Notes: a model not told the origin generated them from the letters alone. 64,000 bases of DNA from Brachybacterium alimentarium (GCF_002332425.1 NZ_NRGS01000005.1:346114-410113), one strand, 5' to 3'. Shown: positions 45,014 through 55,061, numbered from the stretch's first letter. Numbers and translations are program-made.

Positions 45014-45595
45014 ATGAGCGACCTCGACGGCCAGTCGGCCCACACCGCCCTGCGGGATGCTGCAGTCCGGATCCTGGCGGCGCATGACCTCGTGCTCGAG
45101 GAGATCGTGGTGACAGGGCCCCGCTCGATGCCCGAGGTCCGGGTGATCGTGGACCGCCCGGAGGACCAGCTGGGCAGCGCCGACCTCGACGTCGTCGCGA
45201 CCGCGTCCCGAGAGCTCTCCGCACTCGTCGACGAGGATGACGACCTACTCGGCCCGGACCCGGTCGTCCTCGAGGTGACGACCCCGGGGGTCGACCGTCA
45301 GCTCACCCAGCCGCGTCACTTCCGTCGCGCTCGCGGCCGCCTGCTCTCCCTCAGCGCAGATGGCACCGATTATCGCGCCCGCCTCCTCGCCGTCGTGGGG
45401 GATGACGTCCTCGTGCTGCGTCAGGAGCCCGGCCGCGACGATCGCGGGCGTCCGCTGAAGATGCCGCCGGGAACCTCCGAGCGGCTGGAGATCCCCGCCG
45501 CCGAGGTCACCTCCGCCCAGGTGCAGGTCGAGTTCGACCCGCCCGCCGACCTCGCGCAGCTGATCGCTGACGCCACCCCTTCGAAGGAGAGCTGA
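45014..45595 (+). CDS. rimP: Ribosome maturation factor RimP
   Basis: Helps 30S assembly. 193 residues: an N-terminal KH-like half ([23 protein letters not shown]...[10 protein letters not shown]) with [19 protein letters not shown], then [27 protein letters not shown] and a C-terminal SH3-like half. ATG 45014 follows a complete AGGAGGTGA, the strongest ribosome-binding site in the window. It starts the rimP-nusA-ylxR-infB block; nusA is one base downstream. Confidence 0.95.
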   Translation: MSDLDGQSAHTALRDAAVRILAAHDLVLEEIVVTGPRSMPEVRVIVDRPEDQLGSADLDVVATASRELSALVDEDDDLLGPDPVVLEVTTPGVDRQLTQPRHFRRARGRLLSLSADGTDYRARLLAVVGDDVLVLRQEPGRDDRGRPLKMPPGTSERLEIPAAEVTSAQVQVEFDPPADLAQLIADATPSKES

Positions 45596-45596
45596 G

Positions 45597-46697
45597 ATGG
45601 ACATCGACATGGGTGCCCTGAGGGCCCTCGAGCGCGAGCGGGACATTCGTCTCCCCGTCCTCATGGACGCGATCCGCTCGGCTCTGCATGCCGCCTATCT
45701 GCATACCGATCACCCCGTGCGCGACTCGGAGGTGAACATCGACGAGCGCTCCGGCGAGGTCGCGGTGATCGCTCGTGAGCGCGACGGCGACGGGAACGTC
45801 CTGGAGGAGTGGGACGACACCCCGGAGAACTTCGGGCGCGTCGCCGCCTCCACCGCACGCCAGGTGATCTTCCAGCGCATCCGCGACCTGGAGGACGAGG
45901 CCGTGCTCGGCGAGTACGCGGAGCGGGCCGACGACATCGTCTCGGGCATCATCCAGCAGGGCCGCGACCCGCGCATGGTCCTGGTGGACCTCGGCGAGGT
46001 CGAGGCCGTGCTGCCTCCGCACGAGCGGGTCCCGGGGGAGGACTACTCCCATGGTCGACGCCTGCGCGCCTATGTGACCGATACCCGGCGCGGACCCAAG
46101 GGCCCGCAGATCACGCTCTCGCGATCCCACCCCAACCTGGTGCGCCGTCTGTTCGCGCTGGAGGTCCCCGAGGTGGCCGACGGCACTGTCGAGATCACGG
46201 GACTCGCCCGCGAGGCGGGGCACCGCACGAAGATGGCCGTGCACGCCACGGTTCCGGGCGTGAACGCCAAGGGCTCCTGCATCGGTCCGATGGGCGCACG
46301 TGTGCGGTCGGTGATGAACGAGCTGGCCGGCGAGAAGATCGACATCGTCGACTACGACGAGGATCCCGCGACCTTCGTCGCCCACGCCCTCTCTCCCGCC
46401 AAGGTCTCCAGCGTCACCGTGATCGACGAAGTGGGCCGTGCGGTGCGCGCCATCGTGCCGGAGGGTCAGTTCTCCCTCGCCATCGGCAAGGACGGGCAGA
46501 ACGCGCGCCTGGCCGCGAAGCTCACGGGCTGGAAGATCGACATCCGCCCGGACAGCGACCCGGAGCCCCGCGCCGCCGTGCTCGCCACGCCGGAGTCGGA
46601 GCCGGGGATCGCTCCCGCCCCGGAGACTGCGCCGGCCCCGGAGAGCGCACCGGCCCCGGAGGCGGGCGCCCGGCCGGAGGTCAGCCCGGAGTCCTGA
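45597..46697 (+). CDS. nusA: Transcription termination/antitermination factor NusA
   Basis: Binds RNA polymerase and nascent RNA at pauses. 366 residues: an N-terminal polymerase-binding domain (1-125), S1 domain ([20 protein letters not shown]), KH1 ([29 protein letters not shown]) and KH2 ([37 protein letters not shown]). It lacks the acidic C-terminal repeats of E. coli NusA and instead ends in a Pro/Ala/Glu tail. It starts one base after rimP. Confidence 0.96.
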   Translation: MDIDMGALRALERERDIRLPVLMDAIRSALHAAYLHTDHPVRDSEVNIDERSGEVAVIARERDGDGNVLEEWDDTPENFGRVAASTARQVIFQRIRDLEDEAVLGEYAERADDIVSGIIQQGRDPRMVLVDLGEVEAVLPPHERVPGEDYSHGRRLRAYVTDTRRGPKGPQITLSRSHPNLVRRLFALEVPEVADGTVEITGLAREAGHRTKMAVHATVPGVNAKGSCIGPMGARVRSVMNELAGEKIDIVDYDEDPATFVAHALSPAKVSSVTVIDEVGRAVRAIVPEGQFSLAIGKDGQNARLAAKLTGWKIDIRPDSDPEPRAAVLATPESEPGIAPAPETAPAPESAPAPEAGARPEVSPES

Positions 46698-46744
46698 GGT
46701 GTGGCCCATGCCTCCCGGGTGAGCGTCGGTGCGAACCGGTCCGC

Positions 46745-46750
46745 TACACT
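46745..46750 (+). promoter_or_regulatory. -10 element upstream of ylxR-infB
   Basis: TACACT 47 bases after nusA; predicted leader of about 78 bases before ylxR. Confidence 0.45.
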
Positions 46751-46834
46751 GGGGAGGCTGTTCGCCGAGGTGCGCAGGATCGTTCGAGGTCCGGTGCCCT
46801 GCTCGGCGGAGGTGTTCGGAACGGAGGTGGAGGA

Positions 46835-47140
46835 GTGGTCGCACACTCCGGATCGCCTCGACCCGAACGCACGTGCGTCGGCTGCCGAGAGGTGGCACCG
46901 CGCGATCACCTGATGCGTCTGGTGCGGGAGTCCGCTCCCGACGGCGTCGCGGCGCGAGTCCGGTTCGATCCTTCGGGATCGGCTCCCGGTCGCGGTTCGT
47001 GGCTCCATCCCGATTCATCATGTCTCGAGCTCGCCGTCCGGCGAGGAGGCTTCGCCCGCTCCTTCCGGAGCGCGGTCGATACCGGGTCTCTCGCCCAGGA
47101 ACTCGAGAACCCCGATTTCACCCGAACGTGGAACAGGTAG
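46835..47140 (+). CDS. ylxR: YlxR family RNA-binding protein
   Basis: 101 residues from GTG 46835, with GGAGG (46823-46827) seven bases upstream. The family motif RTCVGCREVAPRDHLMRLVR is at about 9-28, followed by FDPSGSAPGRGSWLHPD and a C-terminal helix RRGGFARSFR. YlxR proteins bind RNA and in some bacteria modulate RNase P or gene expression. It sits between nusA and infB, the standard place. Confidence 0.92.
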   Translation: MVAHSGSPRPERTCVGCREVAPRDHLMRLVRESAPDGVAARVRFDPSGSAPGRGSWLHPDSSCLELAVRRGGFARSFRSAVDTGSLAQELENPDFTRTWNR

Positions 47141-47235
47141 AAGAACCATGGACATCCGATGAGTACTCACCAATGAGCACCCTCAGGAATTAATGGTCCG
47201 AGCCCTCTTGTCGGCCGGACCGAGACAGGAGAAAT

Positions 47236-50154
47236 GTGGCTAAGGTCCGCGTCCACGAGCTCGCCAAGGAGCTCGGACACCCCAGCAAGGTCGTTCTGCA
47301 GAAGCTGCAGGACATGGGCGAATTCGTTCGCTCCGCCTCTTCGACCATCGAGGCCCCCGTCGCTCGGCGTCTGCGCCAGGAGCTGCCCGCACAGGGCGGC
47401 GGCAGCGATGCCAAGAGCGGCGAGAAGACGGCCAAGACCAGCGCCGACGCTCCCGCAGCCGGCAAGCCCGGCGGAGCCCCCAAGCCCGGTGGCGCGCCGA
47501 AGCCCGGTGCGAAGTCCGCACCGGCCGAGGCAGTGACCCCCGCGCCCGCCGCTGAGCCCACCGCTGCCGAGAAGCCGGCCCCGGCTGAGAAGCCGGAGCA
47601 GGCAGAACAGCCGGAGCAGGCCGCGAAGCAGACGCCCGAGAGTGATGCCGCAGCGGCTCCGTCCGCCGGTGCACCCACGCCCGGCTCCGCACCCAAGCCC
47701 GGCGCTGCCCCGAAGCCCGGTGCCGCCCCCAAGCCGGGCGGTGCCCCGAAGCCCGGCGGCGAGCGTCCAGCGCCCCGTCCGGGTGCAGGCCGTCCCGGGA
47801 ACAACCCCTTCGCCAGCTCGCAGGGCATGCCCCGCCCCGGCGCCCGCAAGCCGGGCCAGGGCGGCGGTCGTCCGTCGCGGGACGGCGGCGCTCCGCGCCC
47901 GGGCAACAACCCCTTCGCCAGCTCGCAGGGCATGCCCCGCCCCGGGGCCCGCAAGCCGGGCCAGGGCGGCGCAGGCGACCAGGCCGGTGCGGCGCGTCCG
48001 CAGCGTGATGGGGCAGCGCCCCGTCCCGGCGGCGGCCCCCGTCCGGGCATGCCCACTCCCGGCATCATGCGCCAGCACTCCCACGGCGGTCTCGCCGACG
48101 CCCGTCCCGGCGGCGGAGACAACCGCGGTCGCGGCGGTCGTCCCGGCGGCGGTCCCGGTGGCCCCGGTGGTCGTCCGGGCGGCGGTCCCGGTGGTCCCCG
48201 TGGTCGCGGCGGTCGCGGCAGCACGCAGGGTGCCTTCGGCCGCGGTGGCAAGCCCGCCCGCTCGCGCAAGTCGAAGCGCGCGAAGCGTCAGGAATTCGAG
48301 CAGATGTCGGCACCTGCGCCGGGTGGCGTCTCCATCCCGCGCGGTGACGGCAACACCCCGATCCGTCTGCGCCGCGGCGCGTCCCTGTCGGACTTCGCCG
48401 AGCGCATCGACGTCAACCCGGCGTCGCTGATCACCGTCCTGTTCGCGATGGGCGAGATGGCCACGGCCACCCAGTCCCTCGACGAGGTCACCTTCGATCT
48501 GCTCGGCACCGAGCTGGGCTACAAGATCGAGATCGTCTCCCCGGAGGACGAGGAGCGCGAGCTGCTCGAGCAGTTCGACATCGATCTCGATGCCGAGCTC
48601 GCCGAGGAGGACGACGAGGACCGCGTCCCGCGCCCGCCGGTCGTCACGGTCATGGGCCACGTCGACCACGGCAAGACCCGCCTGCTCGACACGATCCGGA
48701 AGGCGACCGTCGGCGCCGGCGAGGCCGGCGGCATCACCCAGCACATCGGTGCCTACCAGGTGGGCGTCGAGCACGAGGGTGAGGATCGCGCGCTGACCTT
48801 CATCGATACCCCCGGTCACGAGGCGTTCACCGCCATGCGTGCCCGTGGCGCCGACGTCACCGACATCGCGATCCTCGTGGTCGCGGCCGATGACGGCGTC
48901 ATGCCGCAGACCATCGAGGCGCTCAACCACGCCCAGGCGGCGAACGTGCCGATCGTGGTCGCGGTCAACAAGATCGACAAGCCGGACTCGAACCCGGAGA
49001 AGATCCGTCAGCAGCTGACCGAGTACAACCTGATCGCCGAGGAGTACGGCGGCGACACGATGTTCGTGGACGTCTCCGCTCGGGAGAACCAGAACATCGA
49101 GGCGCTGCTGGAGGCCGTCCTGCTCACTGCGGACGCCGCTCTGGAGCTCAGGGCCAACGCGGAGAAGGATGCGCGCGGTGTGTCGATCGAGGCGAACCTC
49201 GATCGCGGTCGCGGCCCGGTCGCCACGGTCCTCGTCCAGCAGGGAACCCTGCACGTCGGCGACGCGATCGTCTGCGGCACCGGCCACGGCCGAGTCCGTG
49301 CGATGGTCGACGAGAACGGCGACAACATCACCGAGGCGGGTCCGTCCCGTCCGGTGCAGGTCCTCGGTCTCACCTCGGTCCCCGGCGCCGGTGACTCGTT
49401 CCTGGTCGCTCCGGACGAGCGCACCGCTCGCCAGATCGCCGAGAAGCGCGAGGCCGCCAAGCGTGCCGCGTCGCTGTCCAAGGCGCGCAAGCGCATCAGC
49501 CTCGAGGACATCACCAAGTCGATGGCCGAGGGCAAGGTCGAGACGCTCAACCTCATCCTCAAGGGCGACGCAGCCGGTGCCGTCGAGGCGCTGGAGGAGT
49601 CGCTGCTCGGGATCGAGGTCGGCGACGGCGTGGATCTGCGGATCATCGACCGCGGCGTCGGCGCGATCACGATGAACAACATCAACCTCGCCGTGGCCTC
49701 GGACGCCATCATCATCGGCTACAACGTGAGGGCCGAGGGCCTGAACGCGGAGTACGCCGACCGCGAGGGTGTGGAGATCAAGTACTACTCGGTCATCTAC
49801 AACGCCATCGACGAGGTCGAGCAGGCTCTCAAGGGCATGCTCAAGCCGGAGTACGAGGAGGTCGAGCTCGGCACGGCGGAGATCCGCGAGATCTTCCGCT
49901 CCTCCAAGTTCGGCAACATCGCCGGCTCCATCGTGCGCGGTGGCCTCATCAAGCGCGGCGGCAAGGCGCGCATCACCCGTCAGGGTGTGGTGATCACCGA
50001 GAACCTCGAGATCGCCGGCCTGCGTCGCTACAAGGATGATGTGACCGAGGTTCGTGACGGCTACGAATGCGGTATCAACCTGGGATCCTTCAACGACCTG
50101 CAGATCGGCGACGTCATCACGACGTACGAGATGCAGGAGAAGCCCCGCATCTGA
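47236..50154 (+). CDS. infB: Translation initiation factor IF-2
   Basis: GTPase that places initiator tRNA on the 30S subunit. 972 residues. N-terminal helical IF2N motif ([35 protein letters not shown]), then a very long Pro/Ala/Gly/Arg-rich region (about 50-350) with internal repeats, a second IF2N at about 380-430, and the G domain with GHVDHGKT at 474-481, DTPGHEAF and NKIDKP. The C-terminal fMet-tRNA domain is complete. GTG 47236 follows AGGAGAAAT. The long low-complexity linker is typical of actinobacteria. Confidence 0.97.
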   Translation: MAKVRVHELAKELGHPSKVVLQKLQDMGEFVRSASSTIEAPVARRLRQELPAQGGGSDAKSGEKTAKTSADAPAAGKPGGAPKPGGAPKPGAKSAPAEAVTPAPAAEPTAAEKPAPAEKPEQAEQPEQAAKQTPESDAAAAPSAGAPTPGSAPKPGAAPKPGAAPKPGGAPKPGGERPAPRPGAGRPGNNPFASSQGMPRPGARKPGQGGGRPSRDGGAPRPGNNPFASSQGMPRPGARKPGQGGAGDQAGAARPQRDGAAPRPGGGPRPGMPTPGIMRQHSHGGLADARPGGGDNRGRGGRPGGGPGGPGGRPGGGPGGPRGRGGRGSTQGAFGRGGKPARSRKSKRAKRQEFEQMSAPAPGGVSIPRGDGNTPIRLRRGASLSDFAERIDVNPASLITVLFAMGEMATATQSLDEVTFDLLGTELGYKIEIVSPEDEERELLEQFDIDLDAELAEEDDEDRVPRPPVVTVMGHVDHGKTRLLDTIRKATVGAGEAGGITQHIGAYQVGVEHEGEDRALTFIDTPGHEAFTAMRARGADVTDIAILVVAADDGVMPQTIEALNHAQAANVPIVVAVNKIDKPDSNPEKIRQQLTEYNLIAEEYGGDTMFVDVSARENQNIEALLEAVLLTADAALELRANAEKDARGVSIEANLDRGRGPVATVLVQQGTLHVGDAIVCGTGHGRVRAMVDENGDNITEAGPSRPVQVLGLTSVPGAGDSFLVAPDERTARQIAEKREAAKRAASLSKARKRISLEDITKSMAEGKVETLNLILKGDAAGAVEALEESLLGIEVGDGVDLRIIDRGVGAITMNNINLAVASDAIIIGYNVRAEGLNAEYADREGVEIKYYSVIYNAIDEVEQALKGMLKPEYEEVELGTAEIREIFRSSKFGNIAGSIVRGGLIKRGGKARITRQGVVITENLEIAGLRRYKDDVTEVRDGYECGINLGSFNDLQIGDVITTYEMQEKPRI
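47800..47970 (+). repeat. 66-bp direct repeat inside infB
   Basis: Bases 47800-47865 and 47905-47970 are the same apart from one base and encode [20 protein letters not shown] plus two glycines twice. The period is 105 bp, in frame. Confidence 0.9.
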
Positions 50155-50162
50155 TGCGGAGC

Positions 50163-50190
50163 CGGCCGGGCGCCCCTGGGTGCCCGGCCG
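50163..50190 (+). terminator. Terminator after infB
   Basis: A 12-bp stem (50163-50174 with 50179-50190, one G-U) with a 4-base loop eight bases after the stop. A second imperfect hairpin with a TTCG loop follows at about 50223-50252. Confidence 0.7.
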
Positions 50191-50364
50191 CCCCTGTGCA
50201 GCGGTCGCACCACCCCCGGCGTGCGCCTGGGCCCTTCGGGTCCCGGGCGCGCGCCGGGGGTCTCGGCCTGCGCGGGGTCGATCGCCCCGGTGTTCTCCGG
50301 GCAGCGCACGCCGCCACTGCCGGCCGCACGGGCGAGCGGGTATCGCGTCCGCCCCGTCCCGGCA

Positions 50365-50370
50365 TACCCT
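50365..50370 (+). promoter_or_regulatory. -10 element upstream of rbfA
   Basis: TACCCT in the 315-bp infB-rbfA gap (50155-50469). It is followed by ATG 50376 (only Met-Thr-stop) and ATG 50381, the start of a 30-codon ORF reaching rbfA. Apart from two terminator hairpins nothing else is seen in the gap. Confidence 0.45.
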
Positions 50371-50380
50371 CGGCCATGAC

Positions 50381-50473
50381 ATGACGAGTGCCGTGCTCGC
50401 CACCACCACAGACCATCCCCGCATCGACGAGCACTCCGCTCTCTGCACCCCTCAGGAGAATGACCGACCATGA
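50381..50473 (+). CDS. Small upstream ORF coupled to rbfA (uncertain)
   Basis: 30 residues, MTSAVLATTTDHPRIDEHSA and on to ENDRP, with its TGA overlapping the rbfA ATG (ATGA at 50470-50473). It begins 10 bases after a -10-like TACCCT, so ribosomes could load at the mRNA 5' end and feed into rbfA. No family recognised; it may be only a leader peptide or chance. Confidence 0.35.
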   Translation: MTSAVLATTTDHPRIDEHSALCTPQENDRP

Positions 50474-50985
50474 CCGACAACCCCCGCGCCCTCAAGCTCG
50501 CCGATCGCATCAAGGTGATCGTCGCGACGATGCTCGACTCCCGCGTCAAGGACCCCCGACTCGGCTTCGTGACCATCACGGACGTCCGCGTGAGCGGCGA
50601 CCTGCAGCACGCGACGCTCTTCTACACCGTCTTCGGCACCGACGAGGAACGCGAAGGCACCGCCGCTGCGCTGGTCAGCGCCACCGGCATGCTCCGTCGT
50701 GAGGTGGGTCGGCAGACCGGCGTGCGCCTGACCCCGACCCTCGAGTTCATCGCCGACGCCGTTCCCGAGAACGCCCGCGTGATCGAGGACCTGCTCTCCG
50801 AGGCCCGGGGCCGTGACGCCGAGCTCGCCAAGGCGAAGGAGGGCGCTGACTACGCCGGCGAGGCGGAGCCGTACCGGGTCGCCCGCGACGAGGCCGATGC
50901 GGCCGACGAGACCCACGGGGCAGATGACCTCGAGGAGCGGGACGCGGATCCGGACGAGGGGACCGACGAGCGCGAGGACGCGTGA
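50470..50985 (+). CDS. rbfA: Ribosome-binding factor A
   Basis: KH-fold factor for 30S maturation and cold adaptation. 171 residues: the core LADRIKVIVATMLDSRVKDPRLGFVTITDVRVSGDLQHATLFYTVFG and ...LTPTLEFIADAVPENARVIEDLL, then an acidic tail of about 55 residues. AGGAG lies 11 bases before ATG 50470. The truB GTG overlaps its stop (GTGA). Confidence 0.95.
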   Translation: MTDNPRALKLADRIKVIVATMLDSRVKDPRLGFVTITDVRVSGDLQHATLFYTVFGTDEEREGTAAALVSATGMLRREVGRQTGVRLTPTLEFIADAVPENARVIEDLLSEARGRDAELAKAKEGADYAGEAEPYRVARDEADAADETHGADDLEERDADPDEGTDEREDA

Positions 50986-51956
50986 GCGCCCCGCACAGCA
51001 GCGCCCCGCACGGGATCCTGCTGGTCGACAAGGCGCCGGATCGGACCAGTCACGACGTCGTCGCCCGGGTGCGCTGGCTGCTGCACACCAAGAAGGTGGG
51101 CCATGCCGGCACCCTGGATCCGATGGCGACAGGGCTGCTGATCCTCGGCATCGGCCAGGGCACTCGTCTGCTCACGCACCTGGTGGGACTGGACAAGACC
51201 TATGAGGCCACGATCAGGCTGGGGCGCTCCACCGTCACGGATGACCGCGAGGGCGAGGCGATCGGGGAGCATCACGAGGCCACCGGCCTGACGGATGCGG
51301 AGATCGAGGCGCAGCTGCAGCAGCTGCGCGGAGACATCCAGCAGGTCCCCTCCACCGTCAGCGCCATCAAGGTCGACGGCCAGCGCGCCTACGCTCGCGC
51401 CCGGGCCGGGGAGGATGTCCAGCTCGCCGCCCGGCCGGTGCGGATCTCCCGCTTCGAGATCACTGCGCGCCGGGAGACCGAGGGCCATCTGGACCTCGAT
51501 GCTGTCGTCACCTGCTCCTCGGGCACCTACGTGCGTGCTCTGGCCCGGGATCTGGGCGCAGCGCTCGACGTCGGCGGCCATCTCCTCGCGCTGCGCCGCA
51601 CGAGCGTGGGCCCCTTCTCCGTCGACGGGGCCCTGCACGTTCCCGCGCGCGGCGAGGGCGACGACGTCGAGCTGCCCCTGCCAGGGCTGGGGGAGACCGC
51701 CGGGCGGGTGCTCCCTGTCCTCACGGTCGATGAGCAGGCGGCCCGCGAGCTGGCCGACGGCAAGCGCATCGCACGGGACCAGGACCCCTCCCCGGCATCC
51801 GCTTCAGAGGGAGAGCCGTCCGGGCCGCGACCCGCACGAGGGGCCGACGATCTGGTGGCCGCACTGGACCCCTCCGGTGCCCTGTGCGCAGTCCTGCGAC
51901 CGGACGGCGCACACTGGCGCCCGGTGCTCGTCGTCCCGCTCGACGCCCGCTGCTGA
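50982..51956 (+). CDS. truB: tRNA pseudouridine(55) synthase
   Basis: Makes pseudouridine 55 in tRNA. 324 residues: GILLVDKAPDRTSHDVV, the catalytic Asp in HAGTLDPMATGLL, DKTYEATIRLG, and a C-terminal PUA-like domain interrupted by a Ser/Gly/Arg-rich stretch. GTG overlaps the rbfA stop, so the two are coupled. A strong bidirectional terminator follows. Confidence 0.95.
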   Translation: MSAPHSSAPHGILLVDKAPDRTSHDVVARVRWLLHTKKVGHAGTLDPMATGLLILGIGQGTRLLTHLVGLDKTYEATIRLGRSTVTDDREGEAIGEHHEATGLTDAEIEAQLQQLRGDIQQVPSTVSAIKVDGQRAYARARAGEDVQLAARPVRISRFEITARRETEGHLDLDAVVTCSSGTYVRALARDLGAALDVGGHLLALRRTSVGPFSVDGALHVPARGEGDDVELPLPGLGETAGRVLPVLTVDEQAARELADGKRIARDQDPSPASASEGEPSGPRPARGADDLVAALDPSGALCAVLRPDGAHWRPVLVVPLDARC

Positions 51957-51964
51957 CACGCACG

Positions 51965-51995
51965 AGACCCCTCCCGGATCCTCCGGGAGGGGTCT
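51965..51995. terminator. Bidirectional terminator between truB and L,D-transpeptidase gene
   Basis: A perfect 14-bp stem (51965-51978 with 51982-51995), 3-base loop, nine bases after truB and between convergent genes. The stem starts with a run allowing short T-tracts on one side. Confidence 0.8.
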
Positions 51996-52114
51996 TGTCA
52001 TGCCACCGTCCGTGGCGCCTGACTCCCCGTGACAACTGGCTCGATGTCGCCGCTGGCGCGATGCCGCTGCTCACTCGATGCCTGTGCCGGTTCGGCGGCA
52101 TCGGGGTGAACGCC

Positions 52115-53662
52115 TCAGTAGTGCGACTCCACCCGGGTGCCCATCGACGCCCAGTCGTACAGCCACTTCGCGTCGGAGACGGGCATGTTGATGCAGCCGT
52201 GCGACCCGGAGTAGCCGAAGGACGAGCGCCACGGTGCCCCATGGAAGCCATAGCCGTGGTGGAAGTACTGCACCCAGGGGACGTCCTCGTTGTAGTAGTA
52301 CTTCTCGTGGCCCTCGGGGTAGTACGCCGCGTTCGTCATGTCCTGACGGTCGTAGCGCAGATAGATCTCGTAGCTGCCGGCCGGGGTCTCGTTGCCCTCC
52401 TTGCCGTCGACCATCGACCGCGGGCCCCACACCGGGGTGTCCCCGACATAGGCCGTGACGGTCTTGTTGCTGAGGTCGACGTCGATCCACTTCTCGCCCG
52501 TGGGCTTGTCCGCCGGCTTGTCCTTGTCGTCGTCCTTGGACTTGTCATCGTCCTTGGAGGCGTCGTCCTTCTCGTCCTCGGGCGCGTCGACCTTCTCGAC
52601 CTCGGACTCGATCTTCTTGGTCTTGAAGGCGGCCTCGAGAGGGGTGGTGCCCTGCAGCGCGGCGATCAGCTCATCGGCCACGGCATCGGAGTTGGTGATC
52701 TCCAGGCCGTCCTTCTTCTTGCTGACGACCTTGACGACCTCGCCGTCCTCGTCGACCTGCTCGATCCCGTCCTTGGCCTCGACCGAATCGTCGGCGGCGC
52801 GGTCGGAGACCCAGGCGCGCACGGCGTCCTCGTCGACCGAGACCTCGAGGGCCTTCCCGGAATCGTCGGGGGCCACGGAGAGCCAGCTGCTGCGACGCTC
52901 CGGGGAGACCTCGTGGGTCGTGTCCTCGGCGCTGGAGATGGACATGGGCTGTTCGAGCAGCGAGGAGATGGTGCCGACGGTCTTCTCCGCCTCCTCGGTG
53001 GTGATCGCCGGGGCGATCTCCTCGAGCGGCTGTTCGACGCTGAAGTCCTCGAGCGCGGGGGCCTTCTGGGAGACGGCCTCCACGAGCGGCTGGGGGTCCA
53101 CGCCCTGGCCGTTTCGGCCCGGGACGGCGTTCCAGGTCTTGGCATCCTCGTCGAAGGTGACCTTCGCGTCCACCGGCTTCTTCATCTCCTCGGGCACGAG
53201 GCCCTCGGCGAACGTGGAGACGGCGTCCTCGTCGACGTCCACGACCGGTTCGATGGGGTGCTCCCCGGACCAGGTGGAGGCGACGACGTCCGGCAGCGAG
53301 GCGTCGCGCCCGAGGGCGGCCTGCGCGGTCGCGTCGGCATCGACGCTCACGCCGAGCTCCTCGAGGGTGGCGTCGACCTGCTGGTCACCGGCGGTGACGG
53401 CGACGGTGACCCCCTTGCCCTGCTCGGCGACGAGCGTCGAGATCTCCTCGGCCGACTTGCCGGCCACGTCATGGCCGAGCACGGTGGTGCCCGGAAGGGC
53501 CTTGTCCTCGTACTGCTTGGCATAGGCGAGTGCCCCGCCGGTGAGGACCACTGCGAGCACGGCGAGGATCGACACCACGATGATGAGGGCACGTCGACGG
53601 CCGTGGCGGCCGGTGGGTCGGGACGGCCCGCCCGTCGCGGCCGATGCGGTCACATTCGTCAT
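52115..53662 (-). CDS. L,D-transpeptidase (YkuD family) with N-terminal anchor
   Basis: 515 residues from ATG 53662. A cytoplasmic basic N-terminus and one transmembrane segment (about 25-48) anchor it; two long extracellular repeats resemble peptidoglycan-binding PF12229-type domains; an Asp/Lys-rich linker (about 370-395) precedes the YkuD catalytic domain. Active-site motif HGYGFHGAPWRSSFGYSGSH continues to GC (Cys490) IN. It makes 3-3 cross-links or attaches wall components. An upstream TTG (53689) could add nine residues. Confidence 0.92.
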   Translation of the reverse strand: MTNVTASAATGGPSRPTGRHGRRRALIIVVSILAVLAVVLTGGALAYAKQYEDKALPGTTVLGHDVAGKSAEEISTLVAEQGKGVTVAVTAGDQQVDATLEELGVSVDADATAQAALGRDASLPDVVASTWSGEHPIEPVVDVDEDAVSTFAEGLVPEEMKKPVDAKVTFDEDAKTWNAVPGRNGQGVDPQPLVEAVSQKAPALEDFSVEQPLEEIAPAITTEEAEKTVGTISSLLEQPMSISSAEDTTHEVSPERRSSWLSVAPDDSGKALEVSVDEDAVRAWVSDRAADDSVEAKDGIEQVDEDGEVVKVVSKKKDGLEITNSDAVADELIAALQGTTPLEAAFKTKKIESEVEKVDAPEDEKDDASKDDDKSKDDDKDKPADKPTGEKWIDVDLSNKTVTAYVGDTPVWGPRSMVDGKEGNETPAGSYEIYLRYDRQDMTNAAYYPEGHEKYYYNEDVPWVQYFHHGYGFHGAPWRSSFGYSGSHGCINMPVSDAKWLYDWASMGTRVESHY

Positions 53663-53755
53663 GGAGTGGATTCCGTTCCCAGCGGCCAACGTGTCAGCCC
53701 CCGCGTCGTGCGCGGGAGGGCACAGGGGTCCCTCCCCGGCGCCGCCTTGTCGTTC

Positions 53756-53783
53756 AGGGTAACGGAGGAGGGGTGCTCGGCAA
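53756..53783 (-). promoter_or_regulatory. L,D-transpeptidase promoter
   Basis: Minus-strand TTGCCG (53778-53783), 16-bp spacer, TACCCT (53756-53761); leader about 85 bases. A 7-bp inverted repeat (53775-53781 with 53796-53802) overlaps the -35. Confidence 0.5.
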
Positions 53784-53805
53784 TATGACCTCGAGGCCGA
53801 GCTTC

Positions 53806-53821
53806 GTCACAGCTGGGTCAC
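53806..53821. promoter_or_regulatory. GTCAC direct repeat, candidate MtrA-type box
   Basis: GTCAC at 53806-53810 and again at 53817-53821, an exact 11-bp period. It lies about 65 bases upstream of the predicted L,D-transpeptidase start within the 370-bp gap 53663-54032. MtrA regulators of actinobacteria bind direct GTnAC-type repeats and control cell-wall genes; binding here is inferred only. Confidence 0.4.
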
Positions 53822-53905
53822 GTCCGACCGGACGGCGACGTCCGCTGCCGTCCGCTGCGCAGTGCGGTGCGGGACCGACGGGACTGAGGGGAGGCGGCCG
53901 GGCGT

Positions 53906-53911
53906 TACAGT
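53906..53911 (+). promoter_or_regulatory. -10 element of ribF
   Basis: TACAGT, leader of about 115 bases before GTG 54033. No FMN riboswitch features were seen. Confidence 0.45.
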
Positions 53912-54032
53912 GTTCCTCGGCCGTCGGTGCGTGCGCGTCGACGGACGTCCGCCGTCCCGGCTCGCCGCCGGATCGGTGTTATCGCTCGAGGGCGCCAGTG
54001 TGCGCCCGGCCCTGGAAGGACATGACCGCGCC

Positions 54033-55049
54033 GTGACCCGCACCCCCATCTGGCACTCCGTGCAGGACGTGCCTGCCGATCTCGGGGCGACGGCGGTCTC
54101 GATCGGGAACTACGACGGGATCCACCGCGGTCACCGCTACGTGCTCGACCAGCTGGTGAGCCATGCGGAGGCCCGCTCGCTCACGCCCGTGGCCCTGACC
54201 TTCTGGCCGCACCCCCGGCATGTGATGGGCACGCCGGGCGAGCCGCCGCTGCTGACCGGTCACGAGGACCGTGACCGTCTGCTGCTGCTCGCCGGGGTGC
54301 ACGGGGTGCTGGACCTCGAGTTCACGCGGGAGTTCGCTCTCTACTCGCCGGAGGACTTCGTGCGCGTCTTCCTCGTCGAGGCGCTCGGGATGAAGTGCGT
54401 GGTGCTCGGCGAGGATGCCCTGTTCGGACGGGCCAACGCCGGGACCATCGAGACGATGCGCGAGCTCGGCCGGAAGTACGACTTCGAGGTGGTGACCGTC
54501 TCGGACCTGGGGCCCGAGGGCGCCGGGACCGGCCGCATCTCGTCCTCCGCGATCCGTGCTGCTCTGCTCACCGGGGACATCGACGTCGCGACCGAGGGGC
54601 TCGGCCGCTTCCACACCGTGACCGACACGGTGCGCCACGGGTTCCAGCGCGGCCGCGAGCTGGGCTTCCCCACCGCGAACCTGGGCCCGACGCCCGCCGG
54701 GCTGATCCCGGCCGACGGCGTCTACGCCGGCTATCTCACCGTGCTCGAGCAGGACGTCGCGCACACCGGCACCGAGCCCCTGATCGGCGCCGCCGCAACC
54801 ATCTCGATCGGCACGAACCCGACGTTCGAGATCGACGGCGCGCCGCGCCGCACCGTCGAGGCCTACGTCCACGGTGCCCACGATCTGGATCTGTACGGGG
54901 ACACCGTGCGTCTCGAGGTCGTCGCCTTCCAGCGGCCCACGCTCAAGTTCGACTCGATCGAGGAGCTCATCGAGCAGATGGAGCGCGACGTCGAGGTGAC
55001 CCGTCGCACTCTCGGGAGCGGGCAGCCCCTCGCGCCGTCACCTGCCTGA
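54033..55049 (+). CDS. ribF: Bifunctional riboflavin kinase / FAD synthetase
   Basis: Converts riboflavin to FMN and FMN to FAD. 338 residues: the FAD-synthetase nucleotidyltransferase half with [19 protein letters not shown] and WPHPRHVM and a [16 protein letters not shown] segment, then the riboflavin-kinase barrel with [13 protein letters not shown] and [28 protein letters not shown] 54033 is used; the frame extends upstream but those residues are not conserved. The rpsO -10 starts right after its stop. Confidence 0.95.
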   Translation: MTRTPIWHSVQDVPADLGATAVSIGNYDGIHRGHRYVLDQLVSHAEARSLTPVALTFWPHPRHVMGTPGEPPLLTGHEDRDRLLLLAGVHGVLDLEFTREFALYSPEDFVRVFLVEALGMKCVVLGEDALFGRANAGTIETMRELGRKYDFEVVTVSDLGPEGAGTGRISSSAIRAALLTGDIDVATEGLGRFHTVTDTVRHGFQRGRELGFPTANLGPTPAGLIPADGVYAGYLTVLEQDVAHTGTEPLIGAAATISIGTNPTFEIDGAPRRTVEAYVHGAHDLDLYGDTVRLEVVAFQRPTLKFDSIEELIEQMERDVEVTRRTLGSGQPLAPSPA

Positions 55050-55055
55050 TATCCT
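55050..55055 (+). promoter_or_regulatory. -10 element of rpsO
   Basis: TATCCT directly after the ribF stop; predicted start near 55062, leader about 143 bases. Confidence 0.5.
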
Positions 55056-55061
55056 GCACAG

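Noticed and set aside
47167-50448. 1093-codon minus-strand frame opposite infB
   Set aside because: Antisense shadow of a GC-rich gene; its repeats derive from the IF-2 linker.
53912-54032. FMN riboswitch before ribF
   Set aside because: None of the conserved RFN-element blocks could be found.
54022-54036. Five-codon ORF (MTAP) whose stop overlaps the ribF GTG
   Set aside because: The GGAAGGA is only one base from this ATG and the ORF is too short to distinguish from chance, although coupling is not excluded.
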